Positions 7,655 through 15,346 of a stretch of 29,510 nucleotides of DNA are shown in pieces. Source of the stretch: an uncultured Chlorobiota bacterium. GTDB lineage: Bacteria > Bacteroidota > Bacteroidia > Bacteroidales > JAADGE01. The stretch lies in contig CAMZKI010000173.1 of assembly GCA_947311125.1 (NCBI GenBank), forward strand, positions 1-29,510, given 5' to 3'. How positions within the stretch are numbered: the stretch's first letter is position 1; every line of letters starts with the position of its first letter. The translations under genes and the position numbers were made by a program. Under the pieces are notes generated by a model. That model saw only the letters and a program-made list of their open reading frames with translations. It did not search any database and was not told where the DNA came from.

Positions 7655-8250
7655 TTTTCCGAATTGTTATTAATAATTATTTCTTTTAAACTTCTTTTCG
7701 GAACATAGTGAATTTGTTTTTCGTCTCGCCAATAGTTATAATTTCCGTCAGCAGGCATTTCTGTCATTATAACTGTTTCAGCAGGAACTCCGAGAGCCAA
7801 AACAAGTAAAATGTCAAAATATTCCTGAAGGTTCAGTTCTTTTTTCAGTTTTTGCCTTTGTACGGCGGCAACGGTACAGGCTCCGTAACCTTTTTCAGCG
7901 GCACCGAGTAAAATTGACTGTGCCGCAAAACCGCTCGCAACATCATGATAAGAATTTTTCACTTTCGGAAGGATTGAGTTATCGCCGAGAATAATGATAT
8001 ATGCAGCCGGTTTTTCGCCTTCGGACGGTCCTGTCCATTCGGGTAATGCTCCTGCCCAACTTAATGTTTTAAATATTTTTTCATTTTGCTTTTCTTCGTT
8101 TGACAAATAAAATTTTAATGATTGTCTGTTGCGAGGTGAAGGTGTAAGCCTTGCAAGGTCAATTAAATCATATAAGTCGTTAATGCTGATTTTAATATCC
8201 TGTTTAAAACGACGATATGTTCGATTCTTCAATATCAGGTTTCTTATCAT
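7651..8250 (-). CDS. Nitroreductase-family FMN oxidoreductase
   Basis: The 199-residue protein has the nitroreductase fold signature. An N-terminal RTYRRFKQD basic segment that contacts FMN phosphate is followed by TPSPRNRQSLKF. A central helix (SGFAAQSILLGAAEKGYGAC) and a C-terminal LLVLALGVP strand follow, with a downstream YWRDE element. The family uses FMN and NAD(P)H to reduce nitro compounds, quinones or other small molecules; the natural substrate cannot be predicted. The coding sequence begins inside the last 47 bases of the M28 peptidase gene. The start cannot be moved downstream without losing the RTYRRF motif, so this long overlap appears real. It overlaps ddl by 4 bases at its end. 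Confidence 0.88.
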   Translation of the reverse strand: MIRNLILKNRTYRRFKQDIKISINDLYDLIDLARLTPSPRNRQSLKFYLSNEEKQNEKIFKTLSWAGALPEWTGPSEGEKPAAYIIILGDNSILPKVKNSYHDVASGFAAQSILLGAAEKGYGACTVAAVQRQKLKKELNLQEYFDILLVLALGVPAETVIMTEMPADGNYNYWRDEKQIHYVPKRSLKEIIINNNSEK

Positions 8251-9517
8251 TTTGCAGATAATTTATAAAATCGGTTAATAAATACGTTAATTCATTAAAT
8301 TTGCTCAGAGGTAAATTTTCGGGAGTGTCAAAAATATTGTGATATTCTTTATATGCCCCTATTGTATAGATAAAAAATGAGGGAACATCGTTTTCAAAGA
8401 AAAAATAATGGTCGCTGTTGGCAGCTTTCCCGCGTATTTTTACAGCCTGCATATAATTGTTTTCCGCATTAATTTTCAAAAGTTCGTCAAACTCTTCTTT
8501 GAATACAGAGCCGTTAACAACCTTAATTCCATTATCTCCGCTTCCTACCATATCAAGGTTAATAAGAAATTTAATATTCCTCAGCGGAAATAAAGGGTGC
8601 TGAGAATAGTAATATGAGCCGAGAAGTCCGAGTTCTTCACCGCTGAAAAACATAAAAACAATATTGTATTTTAATTTTTTTTGTTTTGAAAAGTGCTTTG
8701 CCAAAACCAGCAAAGCAGAAACTCCGCTGCCGTTATCGTTGGCACCGGGGAAGTATACATTTTTTCCCATTGTGCCGAGGTGGTCGTAATGTGCTGAAAT
8801 GACAATGCTTGTGTCGGTCTTACCTTTAATATACGCTATAATATTTTTTGTTTCAAAATTCGAATAATATTTGCTGTCGATATTAATTGTTACGGTTTTA
8901 GGGTTTTTAGGTAATTTTGCTTTTTTTATTATAATAAGAGGGAACTTTTTTTGTATTTGTGACGGAGCATAAACTAAATTGCGTCGGGTGGTTTTTATTA
9001 CGGCTTTTGCTTTTAAAATATTTCTTTCTGTAATAAGTTGATAGGCATCATTAAAGCTTTCGCGTTTTAACCCGAAAGTATCAATTAATATAACTTTATC
9101 GGAAAAATCAGAACGAATAAACTTTTTAAATTTTAACGGTTCGTTAATCAGTGCAGCATCAATTATTTCGATATTGAAAGTTCCTTTTAATGAAGGTGAA
9201 GATGCGGATATTAAGTAGTCAATACCGGGAATTAATGATTTACCGTTTATATTTACGGTATTATTTCCGTAAAGCGTATTAACTTTAATCGTAAAAGGCT
9301 GAAAGTAAGACTTGCCGAATTTTTTAAGTCTTATTTTTCTCAGTTCTTTAGCAATAAAATCGGCAGTTTTATCGGCACCTCCTGCAGCGTAAGCTCTTCC
9401 GTGATAATTTTCGGAGCATATCGTATTAAGAATTTCGCGGGCATAATCGGTGTTTTGAGATTTGCTTTGTTGAAAACTTAATAAAAATAAACCCAGGAAT
9501 ATGAAAACTGACCTCAT
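8204..9517 (-). CDS. Exported M28-family zinc peptidase
   Basis: The 437-residue protein has a cleavable signal peptide (about 1-20, ending SKS/Q). A protease-associated-like insert lies about 85-215 and the M28 catalytic domain about 225-425. The two-zinc site is complete: His243 in SAHYDH, bridging Asp261 in GANDNGSG, catalytic Glu294 and zinc-ligand Glu295 in SGEE, Asp322 in NLDMVG and His393 in EYHNIFDTPE. M28 enzymes are aminopeptidases or, when the active site is adapted, glutaminyl cyclases; this one looks like the aminopeptidase type, acting in the periplasm or outside the cell. It is the first gene of the minus-strand block, with a TAACTTTG motif 19 bases upstream. No T9SS C-terminal domain is present. 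Confidence 0.92.
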   Translation of the reverse strand: MRSVFIFLGLFLLSFQQSKSQNTDYAREILNTICSENYHGRAYAAGGADKTADFIAKELRKIRLKKFGKSYFQPFTIKVNTLYGNNTVNINGKSLIPGIDYLISASSPSLKGTFNIEIIDAALINEPLKFKKFIRSDFSDKVILIDTFGLKRESFNDAYQLITERNILKAKAVIKTTRRNLVYAPSQIQKKFPLIIIKKAKLPKNPKTVTINIDSKYYSNFETKNIIAYIKGKTDTSIVISAHYDHLGTMGKNVYFPGANDNGSGVSALLVLAKHFSKQKKLKYNIVFMFFSGEELGLLGSYYYSQHPLFPLRNIKFLINLDMVGSGDNGIKVVNGSVFKEEFDELLKINAENNYMQAVKIRGKAANSDHYFFFENDVPSFFIYTIGAYKEYHNIFDTPENLPLSKFNELTYLLTDFINYLQNDKKPDIEESNISSF

Positions 9518-9526
9518 TTGTTTTTA

Positions 9527-9534
9527 TATTTTTG
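9527..9534 (+). promoter_or_regulatory. Candidate -7 element for thymidine kinase
   Basis: TATTTTTG matches TAnnTTTG and ends 43 bases before the preferred tdk ATG at 9577. It stands almost back to back with the opposing motif at 9536-9543, as expected for a divergent promoter pair. Confidence 0.35.
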
Positions 9535-9535
9535 T

Positions 9536-9543
9536 CAAAGTTA
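9536..9543 (-). promoter_or_regulatory. Candidate -7 element for the M28 peptidase block
   Basis: The minus strand reads TAACTTTG, ending 19 bases before the peptidase ATG at 9517. Only one base separates it from the plus-strand motif, so polymerase binding for the two directions may be mutually exclusive. No -33 element is evident. Confidence 0.35.
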
Positions 9544-9576
9544 AAAAAATGCATCGAAGTAAAAAGATTTAGAATT

Positions 9577-10152
9577 ATGTTTTTAGAAGAAAAAGTAAGA
9601 ACAGCCGGGTGGATTGAAGTTGTAACCGGTTCTATGTTTTCCGGTAAAACCGAAGAGCTGATAAGAAGAATGAAACGTGCAAAGATTGCACAACAAAAGA
9701 TAATTATTTTTAAGCCTAAGGTTGACACTCGATATTCTGAAGAGATGGTTGTTTCACACGATGCAAAATCAATAGAGTCTGTGCCTGTATCTAAAGCAGA
9801 AGAAATTTTAGAACTTGCGAATGATTACGAAGTTATAGGTATTGATGAGGCTCAGTTTTTTAGTGATATTTTGGTTGAGGTTTGTAACAGGCTTGCCGAT
9901 AGGGGGGTAAGGGTTATTGTTGCCGGTTTGGATATGGATTTTGCAGGAAAACCGTTTGGTCCTATTCCCAGGCTAATGGCAATTGCCGAGTATGTTTCAA
10001 AAGTACATGCAATTTGTATGCGGTGCGGAAATTTGGCACAATATTCTCATCGGTTGTCGGACAGTGATAGGCAATTTTTGCTCGGAGAAAAGGATGTTTA
10101 TGAACCGCTTTGCAGAAAATGTTATAACGAATCTATTAATATGAAAAATTAA
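9577..10152 (+). CDS. tdk: Thymidine kinase (type II, zinc-binding)
   Basis: The enzyme phosphorylates thymidine with ATP in the pyrimidine salvage pathway. The chosen ATG gives 191 residues beginning MFLEEKV, as in other Bacteroidota thymidine kinases; a longer frame from a TTG at 9532 would overlap the promoter region and add a poorly conserved leader. The P-loop is GSMFSGKTEE (18-27), the Walker B/lasso entrance is IDEAQFF, and the structural zinc is bound by two cysteine pairs, CMRCG and CRKCY. The length is normal for the type II family. It is convergent with the cyclotransferase gene, with only 6 bases between the stops. Confidence 0.94.
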   Translation: MFLEEKVRTAGWIEVVTGSMFSGKTEELIRRMKRAKIAQQKIIIFKPKVDTRYSEEMVVSHDAKSIESVPVSKAEEILELANDYEVIGIDEAQFFSDILVEVCNRLADRGVRVIVAGLDMDFAGKPFGPIPRLMAIAEYVSKVHAICMRCGNLAQYSHRLSDSDRQFLLGEKDVYEPLCRKCYNESINMKN

Positions 10153-10158
10153 GTGGGA

Positions 10159-11262
10159 TTACTTTTTTATCAATTCGATTTCAAATAGTTTGGGCCATTT
10201 TTTTCCGGTAACAAATATGCGGTCGTTTTCCTTGTCATAAGCAATTCCGTTAAGAACATCGGTATCCGTTTTGTAGTCATTCATAGGCAGGATATGAGAC
10301 AAATCAATATATGCAATGACTTTTCCGGTTTTCGGGTCAAATTTTACTATTTTTTCGTATTGATAAATGTTTGCATAAATGCTGCCGTTTATATATTCAA
10401 GTTCGTTAAGGTATTTTACCGGACCTTTATTATCGTAAACTTCAAAAGTATTTACAACAGAGAAGGTTTGGGGTTCAAGAACTTTAACTTCCGGTGAACC
10501 GTTTGTCATAAATAAGTGTCTGCCGTCGGAACAAAGTCCCCAGCCTTCACCTGAGTATAAAAACTCGTCAAGATGTTTAAATGTGTTTAAATCGTAAACG
10601 AAACCTCTGCCGGCTTCCCAGCTTAACTGAATTATTTTATTGTCGTACAAGGTTATGCCTTCTCCGAAAACATCTTTCGGAATAGCGAAGCTTTGCACAA
10701 TATCTCCTGTTTCAAGTTTAACTTTTCTTACGGTCGATTCTCCTTTAAGTCCGGTTGCTTCGTATAAATAACCGTTATGATAAAACAAGCCTTGTGTATA
10801 AGCATTAACATCGTGCTTGTAAATATTTTTTATTCTGTAAGTAAATTCTTCAGGCTTTATATCAGAAAAAAGAATAATAACTTTTTGCTTTCTGTATCTT
10901 TGCTTATCTCGCGTCAATTCAATTTCAATAATATTTCGTCCTGTATGAGCATTTTGAGTATTCCAGACAAAAGAAGCATTGTTTTTTGTTAAAAAAGCAA
11001 TATCTTTATCGTTAACGGATAATATTACTGTGTCTTTGTTAAAACCGTCGGTTATTTCTGCAGTTATGTTTATTTTATCACCCCAAAAATATTTGTCTTT
11101 GTTTGGTTTTTCAATTGTTAAATTCAGGATATTTTGTTCTTTAGGTACTATATTTTCCGAATCGGTATTTTTTTTACTGTCGGTCTCTTTTTTTTCGGAT
11201 TTACAGGCATATAAAAAAAATAAGGATATGAGAACCGTTAAGCTTATATTTATTCTGTTCAT
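10159..11262 (-). CDS. Glutaminyl-peptide cyclotransferase lipoprotein
   Basis: The 367-residue protein starts with a lipoprotein signal ending FLYAC (Cys20) and a charged, low-complexity linker. An immunoglobulin-like domain (about 45-125) precedes a five-bladed beta-propeller of the glutamine cyclotransferase family (about 140-365). Recognisable propeller segments are TQGLFYHNGYLYEATG, FGEGITLYDNKIIQLSW, GEGWGLCSDG and LNELEYINGSIYANI. The enzyme converts N-terminal glutamine to pyroglutamate. In Bacteroidota this is thought to act on exported proteins whose mature N-terminus is Gln, which fits a periplasmic lipoprotein. It follows the sixA-like gene by 19 bases on the same strand and probably shares its promoter. 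Confidence 0.9.
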   Translation of the reverse strand: MNRINISLTVLISLFFLYACKSEKKETDSKKNTDSENIVPKEQNILNLTIEKPNKDKYFWGDKINITAEITDGFNKDTVILSVNDKDIAFLTKNNASFVWNTQNAHTGRNIIEIELTRDKQRYRKQKVIILFSDIKPEEFTYRIKNIYKHDVNAYTQGLFYHNGYLYEATGLKGESTVRKVKLETGDIVQSFAIPKDVFGEGITLYDNKIIQLSWEAGRGFVYDLNTFKHLDEFLYSGEGWGLCSDGRHLFMTNGSPEVKVLEPQTFSVVNTFEVYDNKGPVKYLNELEYINGSIYANIYQYEKIVKFDPKTGKVIAYIDLSHILPMNDYKTDTDVLNGIAYDKENDRIFVTGKKWPKLFEIELIKK

Positions 11263-11281
11263 TATAAAATTATGTTATGTT

Positions 11282-11764
11282 TTAAATTTCTTTCGGTGAA
11301 ATATAATCTTTAAAGATACATTTACCTTCATCTAAATCTTTCCAGCTTCCGTTAAACTCCAGAATACACACATTTGCAGTTTTCATATCAAAAAATTTCC
11401 CGGAAAGTTTTTCTGTTATTGACGACCATGTGGGGTTATGCCCCACAATCATAACGGTATTTTCTGTCTCATCAAGACTTTTAAGAGTTTTAATAATTTC
11501 GCTTGTATACCCGAAATAAAAATCTTTTTCCCACTTAATTTCTTTTTCGTAAGTCAAATATTCGGCCACTTTTTCGGCTGTCATTTTTGCTCGTTCGGCA
11601 GGAGACGATATAATTAAATCCGGTTTTAAGTTTCTTTTTTTCAATTCGATGCCAATTTTAGGAGCATCTTTTTTGCCTCTTTCATTTAGCGGCCTCTCAA
11701 AATCTCTCAGAGAACCGGTGCCCCAGTCCGATTTTCCGTGTCGCATTATTAATATCCTTTTCAT
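11282..11764 (-). CDS. sixA: SixA-like phosphohistidine phosphatase
   Basis: The 160-residue protein has the histidine-phosphatase core: the nucleophile in MRHGKSDW (7-14), the phosphate-binding Arg in SSPAERAKMTA, and the second catalytic His in IVGHNPTW. The short length with no lid domain places it in the SixA group, which removes phosphate from histidine residues of phosphotransfer proteins in enterobacteria. In Bacteroidota the substrate is unknown. A TAAATTTG motif lies 20 bases upstream and the glutaminyl cyclotransferase follows, so the two are likely an operon. Confidence 0.88.
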   Translation of the reverse strand: MKRILIMRHGKSDWGTGSLRDFERPLNERGKKDAPKIGIELKKRNLKPDLIISSPAERAKMTAEKVAEYLTYEKEIKWEKDFYFGYTSEIIKTLKSLDETENTVMIVGHNPTWSSITEKLSGKFFDMKTANVCILEFNGSWKDLDEGKCIFKDYISPKEI

Positions 11765-11783
11765 AAGTTTATTAGTTGTCGGA

Positions 11784-11791
11784 CAAATTTA
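11784..11791 (-). promoter_or_regulatory. Candidate -7 element for the sixA-like gene
   Basis: The minus strand reads TAAATTTG, an exact TAnnTTTG match ending 20 bases before the ATG at 11764. There is no -33 TTG at the normal distance. The divergent methyltransferase starts only 20 bases away at 11811. Confidence 0.3.
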
Positions 11792-11810
11792 AAAAGTTTT
11801 TATTAAATAT

Positions 11811-13043
11811 ATGAATGATATTTTTATATTTGAACATAATAATAAGATTATGCAAATAAACGATAAAAAAAGCATTTTTTTTGACAAACTGTTAACTGCA
11901 ATTGACGACAATGAGTTTGTTAAACAAATAATCAGTAATAAAAGAAACAAAAAATCAGACTTAAATAAAGTTGATATTTTGCCGGTTAAAATTAAAAAGG
12001 GGTTCCGTTTGTCCTTTATTTTTCATTATGAAACGAAAGATATTACCAAAAATTATAAAACAGAAGAGGCTTTGGCGGAGATTGACAATTTATTGAAAAC
12101 AGAGTTTCAAAATGCGGAATTATTTACGGTAAATGAGATTGTCAGGCTTTACTGTTCAAAAAACAGTAATTCAGTTAAAATAAAAATAAGCGAACCTGTT
12201 CTAAAACTTGTTCTAAACTTAAATCACGACAGAAAAAAGCAGAAAAGAATTTTATTAAAAAACAATCTTTGGTTACAAGAATTAGGTGTTACGACTTCGG
12301 AGGGCGTAATAAAAAAAAATATGCACGATAAATATCGTCAGATAAATAAATATTTGGAGATTATAGAGAATACCGTAATTAAAAAAATTCGCTCCGACAG
12401 ATTAAAAGTTGTTGATGCCGGCTCCGGAAAAGGATATCTGACATTTGCTTTGTATGATTATCTGAAAAACAGCTTAAAAAAAGACACGAAAATTACAGGG
12501 ATTGAATTCAGAGAGGAGTTGGTTGATAAATGTAACAGGGTTTCAGAAAAAGCAGGTTTTGATAATTTGAATTTTATTCAAGGAACAATTATTGATTCTG
12601 AACTTTCGGATACAGATATTTTCATTGCTTTGCATGCTTGTGATACAGCAACAGATGAAGCTCTTTATAAAGGTATAAAATCCGGAGCACAATTTATCGT
12701 GGTTGCACCGTGCTGCCAAAAGCAGATAAGAAAAGAAATGAATGTTACAAACTCAATGGCATCAATATTAAAACACGGAATACTGAAAGAGCGGCAAGCC
12801 GTTATCCTGACTGACGGTTTGCGGGCTTTAATACTTGAATCTGTCGGATATAAAACAAAAGTTTTTGAATTTATTTCTACCGAACACACTCTTAAAAATA
12901 TAATGATTGTTGCAGAAAAAAATGCCGAAAAAACAGATACAAAGCATATCTTAAATAATATCAGTGAAATTAAAAAAATATTCGGAATTGAGTCTCACTA
13001 CCTTGAAAAGTTATTAGCTGAAGATAAAAACCGAGTAATATAA
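11811..13043 (+). CDS. SAM-dependent methyltransferase, Methyltransf_32-like
   Basis: This 410-residue protein has an uncharacterised N-terminal half (about 1-165) and a class I SAM-methyltransferase domain (about 170-390). The SAM-binding loop is VVDAGSGKGYLTF (200-212), the acidic tip is GIEFR, and the characteristic HACDTATDEAL and VAPCCQ segments follow. The last two are the signature of the Methyltransf_32 family, some members of which act on RNA; the target here is unknown. The ATG at 11811 lies 46 bases from the divergent sixA-like start; a second in-frame ATG at 11850 is an alternative start. I see no clear TAnnTTTG on this strand. Confidence 0.85.
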   Translation: MNDIFIFEHNNKIMQINDKKSIFFDKLLTAIDDNEFVKQIISNKRNKKSDLNKVDILPVKIKKGFRLSFIFHYETKDITKNYKTEEALAEIDNLLKTEFQNAELFTVNEIVRLYCSKNSNSVKIKISEPVLKLVLNLNHDRKKQKRILLKNNLWLQELGVTTSEGVIKKNMHDKYRQINKYLEIIENTVIKKIRSDRLKVVDAGSGKGYLTFALYDYLKNSLKKDTKITGIEFREELVDKCNRVSEKAGFDNLNFIQGTIIDSELSDTDIFIALHACDTATDEALYKGIKSGAQFIVVAPCCQKQIRKEMNVTNSMASILKHGILKERQAVILTDGLRALILESVGYKTKVFEFISTEHTLKNIMIVAEKNAEKTDTKHILNNISEIKKIFGIESHYLEKLLAEDKNRVI

Positions 13044-13148
13044 AACACAACATCGTAAAATAAGGATTGTTAATATTACCGTGAAAATAAAAGTATTTTT
13101 TTATTGCATATAAAATTATAACATTGCAAATTGGTAATAAAAAAACAG

Positions 13149-13985
13149 ATGTTAGAATTTTTTAAAAAGCCCTATCCTTTTAATAATGACTTGATTCATA
13201 ACGCTAAGATTATATTTTTCATAAGTGTTGTATTGGGAGGTTTTTTGTTCTTTTTTGAACCGTTTAATTTTAACGAGTTTAACCTTAAGGAAAAACTTAC
13301 GGTATCCTCTGTTATAAGTCTTATAACTTTTGCAGGTTTAAGTTTTAATATGATTGTTATGCCGTCATACCTGAGAAATATTTTTTCTGTAAAAAAGTGG
13401 AATGTTTTTAAAGAAATTTTATGGAATATGTGGCTTATTATTTTTACCGCAGCCGGATATTTTTTGTATTTCAGATTTAATTTTGTTTTTGAAATAAAAC
13501 CATATGATATTGTTAAAATAGTTTTGATAAGTTTTTTTGCAGTTTCGGTTTTAGTTGTTCTTAATCAAAATCGCCTTGTTAAGTTAAATTTGAATGATGC
13601 CCTGGAACTGAATCGAAAATTAATATCCGAATTTAATTCGGAAGAAGACGAACTTTTTTTTGAATCCGAAAATAAAAAAGACTCAATAAAATTAACGGTA
13701 AAAAGCATTATTTCCGTTAAGTCTGCCGGAAATTACGTAGAGATTTATTATCTCGAAAAAGGAAAAACAAAAAAACACCTTATTCGTAATACCTTAAAAA
13801 ATATTGAGGACTTACTGAATAACTACGATTTTATTTTTCGTTGTCATCGAACATTTTTGATTAATACAAAATTTATAGAAAAAGCAGAAGGAGATTCGCA
13901 AGGGATTAACCTTTTTTTAAAAAACTTAGATTTTAAGGTTCCGGTTTCCCGTACTTATATTAATAAATTAAAAGAAATTTTGTGA
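13149..13985 (+). CDS. Membrane-anchored LytTR transcriptional regulator
   Basis: From the ATG at 13149 the protein has 278 residues; a TTG six codons upstream (13131) is the less likely start. The N-terminal half has four hydrophobic segments (about 20-38, 50-75, 90-110 and 122-138). A short linker follows, then a LytTR DNA-binding domain (about 170-275) with the typical IISVKSAGNYVEIYY start, RNTLKNIEDLL and the FIFRCHRTFLIN core. There is no receiver domain, so it is a one-component regulator that may sense a membrane or envelope signal directly. No partner histidine kinase is adjacent. A perfect intrinsic terminator begins 23 bases after the stop, so it is probably transcribed alone. Confidence 0.9.
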   Translation: MLEFFKKPYPFNNDLIHNAKIIFFISVVLGGFLFFFEPFNFNEFNLKEKLTVSSVISLITFAGLSFNMIVMPSYLRNIFSVKKWNVFKEILWNMWLIIFTAAGYFLYFRFNFVFEIKPYDIVKIVLISFFAVSVLVVLNQNRLVKLNLNDALELNRKLISEFNSEEDELFFESENKKDSIKLTVKSIISVKSAGNYVEIYYLEKGKTKKHLIRNTLKNIEDLLNNYDFIFRCHRTFLINTKFIEKAEGDSQGINLFLKNLDFKVPVSRTYINKLKEIL

Positions 13986-14007
13986 AATTTATCTGTATTT
14001 TAACACA

Positions 14008-14029
14008 ACTCCGTCCCGGAGTCTTTTTT
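14008..14029 (+). terminator. Intrinsic terminator after the LytTR gene
   Basis: The arms ACTCCG (14008-14013) and CGGAGT (14017-14022) pair perfectly around a 3-base TCC loop, followed by C and six T (14024-14029). The signal is oriented for the plus strand and lies just after the LytTR stop at 13985. Confidence 0.85.
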
Positions 14030-14179
14030 CTGTCAAAACATAACGACTGCAAAATCAGTTTGTTACTAATGGAGTTCGTCCCTGAAAAAATTAAATATCC
14101 CTAAGACCTTAATATAATCCCTTAAATTTCAGAACAAAATATTTCAGTTGTAATATTGTAAAAAATTAAAACTGAAAAA

Positions 14180-15304
14180 ATGAAATCATTAACAATAGGA
14201 GATTTACAAGTTCGTATACCGATAGTTCAGGGCGGAATGGGAGTGGGAGTATCATTGTCAAAACTTTCGGCAGCTGTTGCCGAACAAGGCGGAATCGGTG
14301 TAATATCTGCAACCGGAATAGGAATGAACTATAAAAGCAAAGGGAAATATTCAAAAAATGCTAATCTGAACGGTTTCAGAGAAGAGATCAGAAAATCCAG
14401 AAAATTATCGCCTAACGGTATTATAGGTGCAAATATAATGCTTGCCGTAACCGATTTTGACGACTTATTTAAAGTTGCCTCAGACGAGGGGCTGGATATT
14501 GTCTTTGTAGGTGCCGGGTTATTTTTGAAAAAACCGAAAACTTTAACAACCGATGAGTTTATTAACTCAAAAATGAAAATAGTTCCTAAAATTTCTTCAG
14601 CACGTGCTGCGGAGCTTACATTTAAGGTTTGGGCAAATAAATTCGGCAGATTACCTGATGCGATAGCCATAGAAGGAGCAAAAGCCGGAGGTCATCTGGG
14701 GTTTAAGAAAGAAGATTTAGCGGGGAAACCGCAATCATTAAGTACAATTATCAAAGAAACTAAGGCTGTGCTGTATAAATATGAAAAAATGTTTTCCGTA
14801 AAAATTCCGATTATTGCAGGCGGAGGTGTTTATGAAGGAAAAGACATTTATAACATAATGAAAGCCGGTGCGGATGCCGTGAAAATGGGAACTCGTTTTG
14901 TAACAACACACGAATGTGATGCTGATATAAAATTTAAGATGCAATATATTACGGCAGCGGAGAAAAAAGATATTGTTTTGATAGACAGCCCTGTAGGATT
15001 GCCGGGCAGAGCAGTCAACAATGATTTTCTGAGAGCAGTGTCAAAAGGAGAAAAGAAACCGGTAAAATGCGACTGGCAATGTCTTAAAAGTTGTAAATAC
15101 AAAGAAGTGCCTTATTGTATTGCCGAGGCCCTTTTTAATGCTGCTCAAGGAGATATGGATAACGGTTTTGCATTTGCCGGCACAACGGCATATAAAGCGA
15201 CAGAAATTCAAAGTGTAAAAGAAGTATTCAGAGAACTGGTCAGCGGCTATAAAAAAGCAGAAATTTCAAACAGAAAATTAGAGTCGGTACTCGTACCTGC
15301 TTAA
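14180..15304 (+). CDS. Nitronate monooxygenase (FMN-dependent)
   Basis: The 374-residue protein is a TIM-barrel flavoprotein of the nitronate monooxygenase/2-nitropropane dioxygenase family. Visible motifs are IPIVQGGMGVGVSLSKLSAAV (13-33; the key glycine-rich N-terminal strand), the GAKAGGHLGF motif (about 173) with the catalytic His, PIIAGGGVYEG for FMN-phosphate binding, and the GADAVKMGTRF segment. The family also includes FabK enoyl-ACP reductases, but the GGHLGF motif and the extended C-terminus with a cysteine-containing stretch (CLKSCKYKEVPYC) favour the monooxygenase branch. The start is supported by the conserved N-terminus. It is single, bounded upstream and downstream by intrinsic terminators. 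A near-match to the -7 motif (TAATATTG, 14151-14158) lies 22 bases upstream. Confidence 0.88.
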   Translation: MKSLTIGDLQVRIPIVQGGMGVGVSLSKLSAAVAEQGGIGVISATGIGMNYKSKGKYSKNANLNGFREEIRKSRKLSPNGIIGANIMLAVTDFDDLFKVASDEGLDIVFVGAGLFLKKPKTLTTDEFINSKMKIVPKISSARAAELTFKVWANKFGRLPDAIAIEGAKAGGHLGFKKEDLAGKPQSLSTIIKETKAVLYKYEKMFSVKIPIIAGGGVYEGKDIYNIMKAGADAVKMGTRFVTTHECDADIKFKMQYITAAEKKDIVLIDSPVGLPGRAVNNDFLRAVSKGEKKPVKCDWQCLKSCKYKEVPYCIAEALFNAAQGDMDNGFAFAGTTAYKATEIQSVKEVFRELVSGYKKAEISNRKLESVLVPA

Positions 15305-15308
15305 ATTT

Positions 15309-15346
15309 TTCAGGGTTCTTTTTAACGGAACCCTGAAGGTTTTTTT
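15309..15346 (+). terminator. Intrinsic terminator after nitronate monooxygenase
   Basis: Ten-base arms TTCAGGGTTC (15309-15318) and GAACCCTGAA (15328-15337) pair perfectly around a 9-base loop, followed by GG and seven T (15340-15346). The T-tract is only on the plus strand. Its end overlaps the stop codon of the convergent PorE-like gene. Confidence 0.9.

Noticed and set aside
8204..9517. Glutaminyl cyclase of the M28 fold
   Set aside because: All two-zinc ligands, including the bridging Asp and the second His, are intact, which favours an active peptidase. A separate propeller-type cyclotransferase lies at 10159-11262.
9532..9576. Longer thymidine kinase starting at a TTG
   Set aside because: It would begin within the -7 promoter motif and add 15 residues not typical of the family, whose Bacteroidota members start MFLE.
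13131..13148. TTG start six codons upstream of the LytTR gene
   Set aside because: The ATG at 13149 gives a complete first region (MLEFFKKPYPF) and is the stronger codon.
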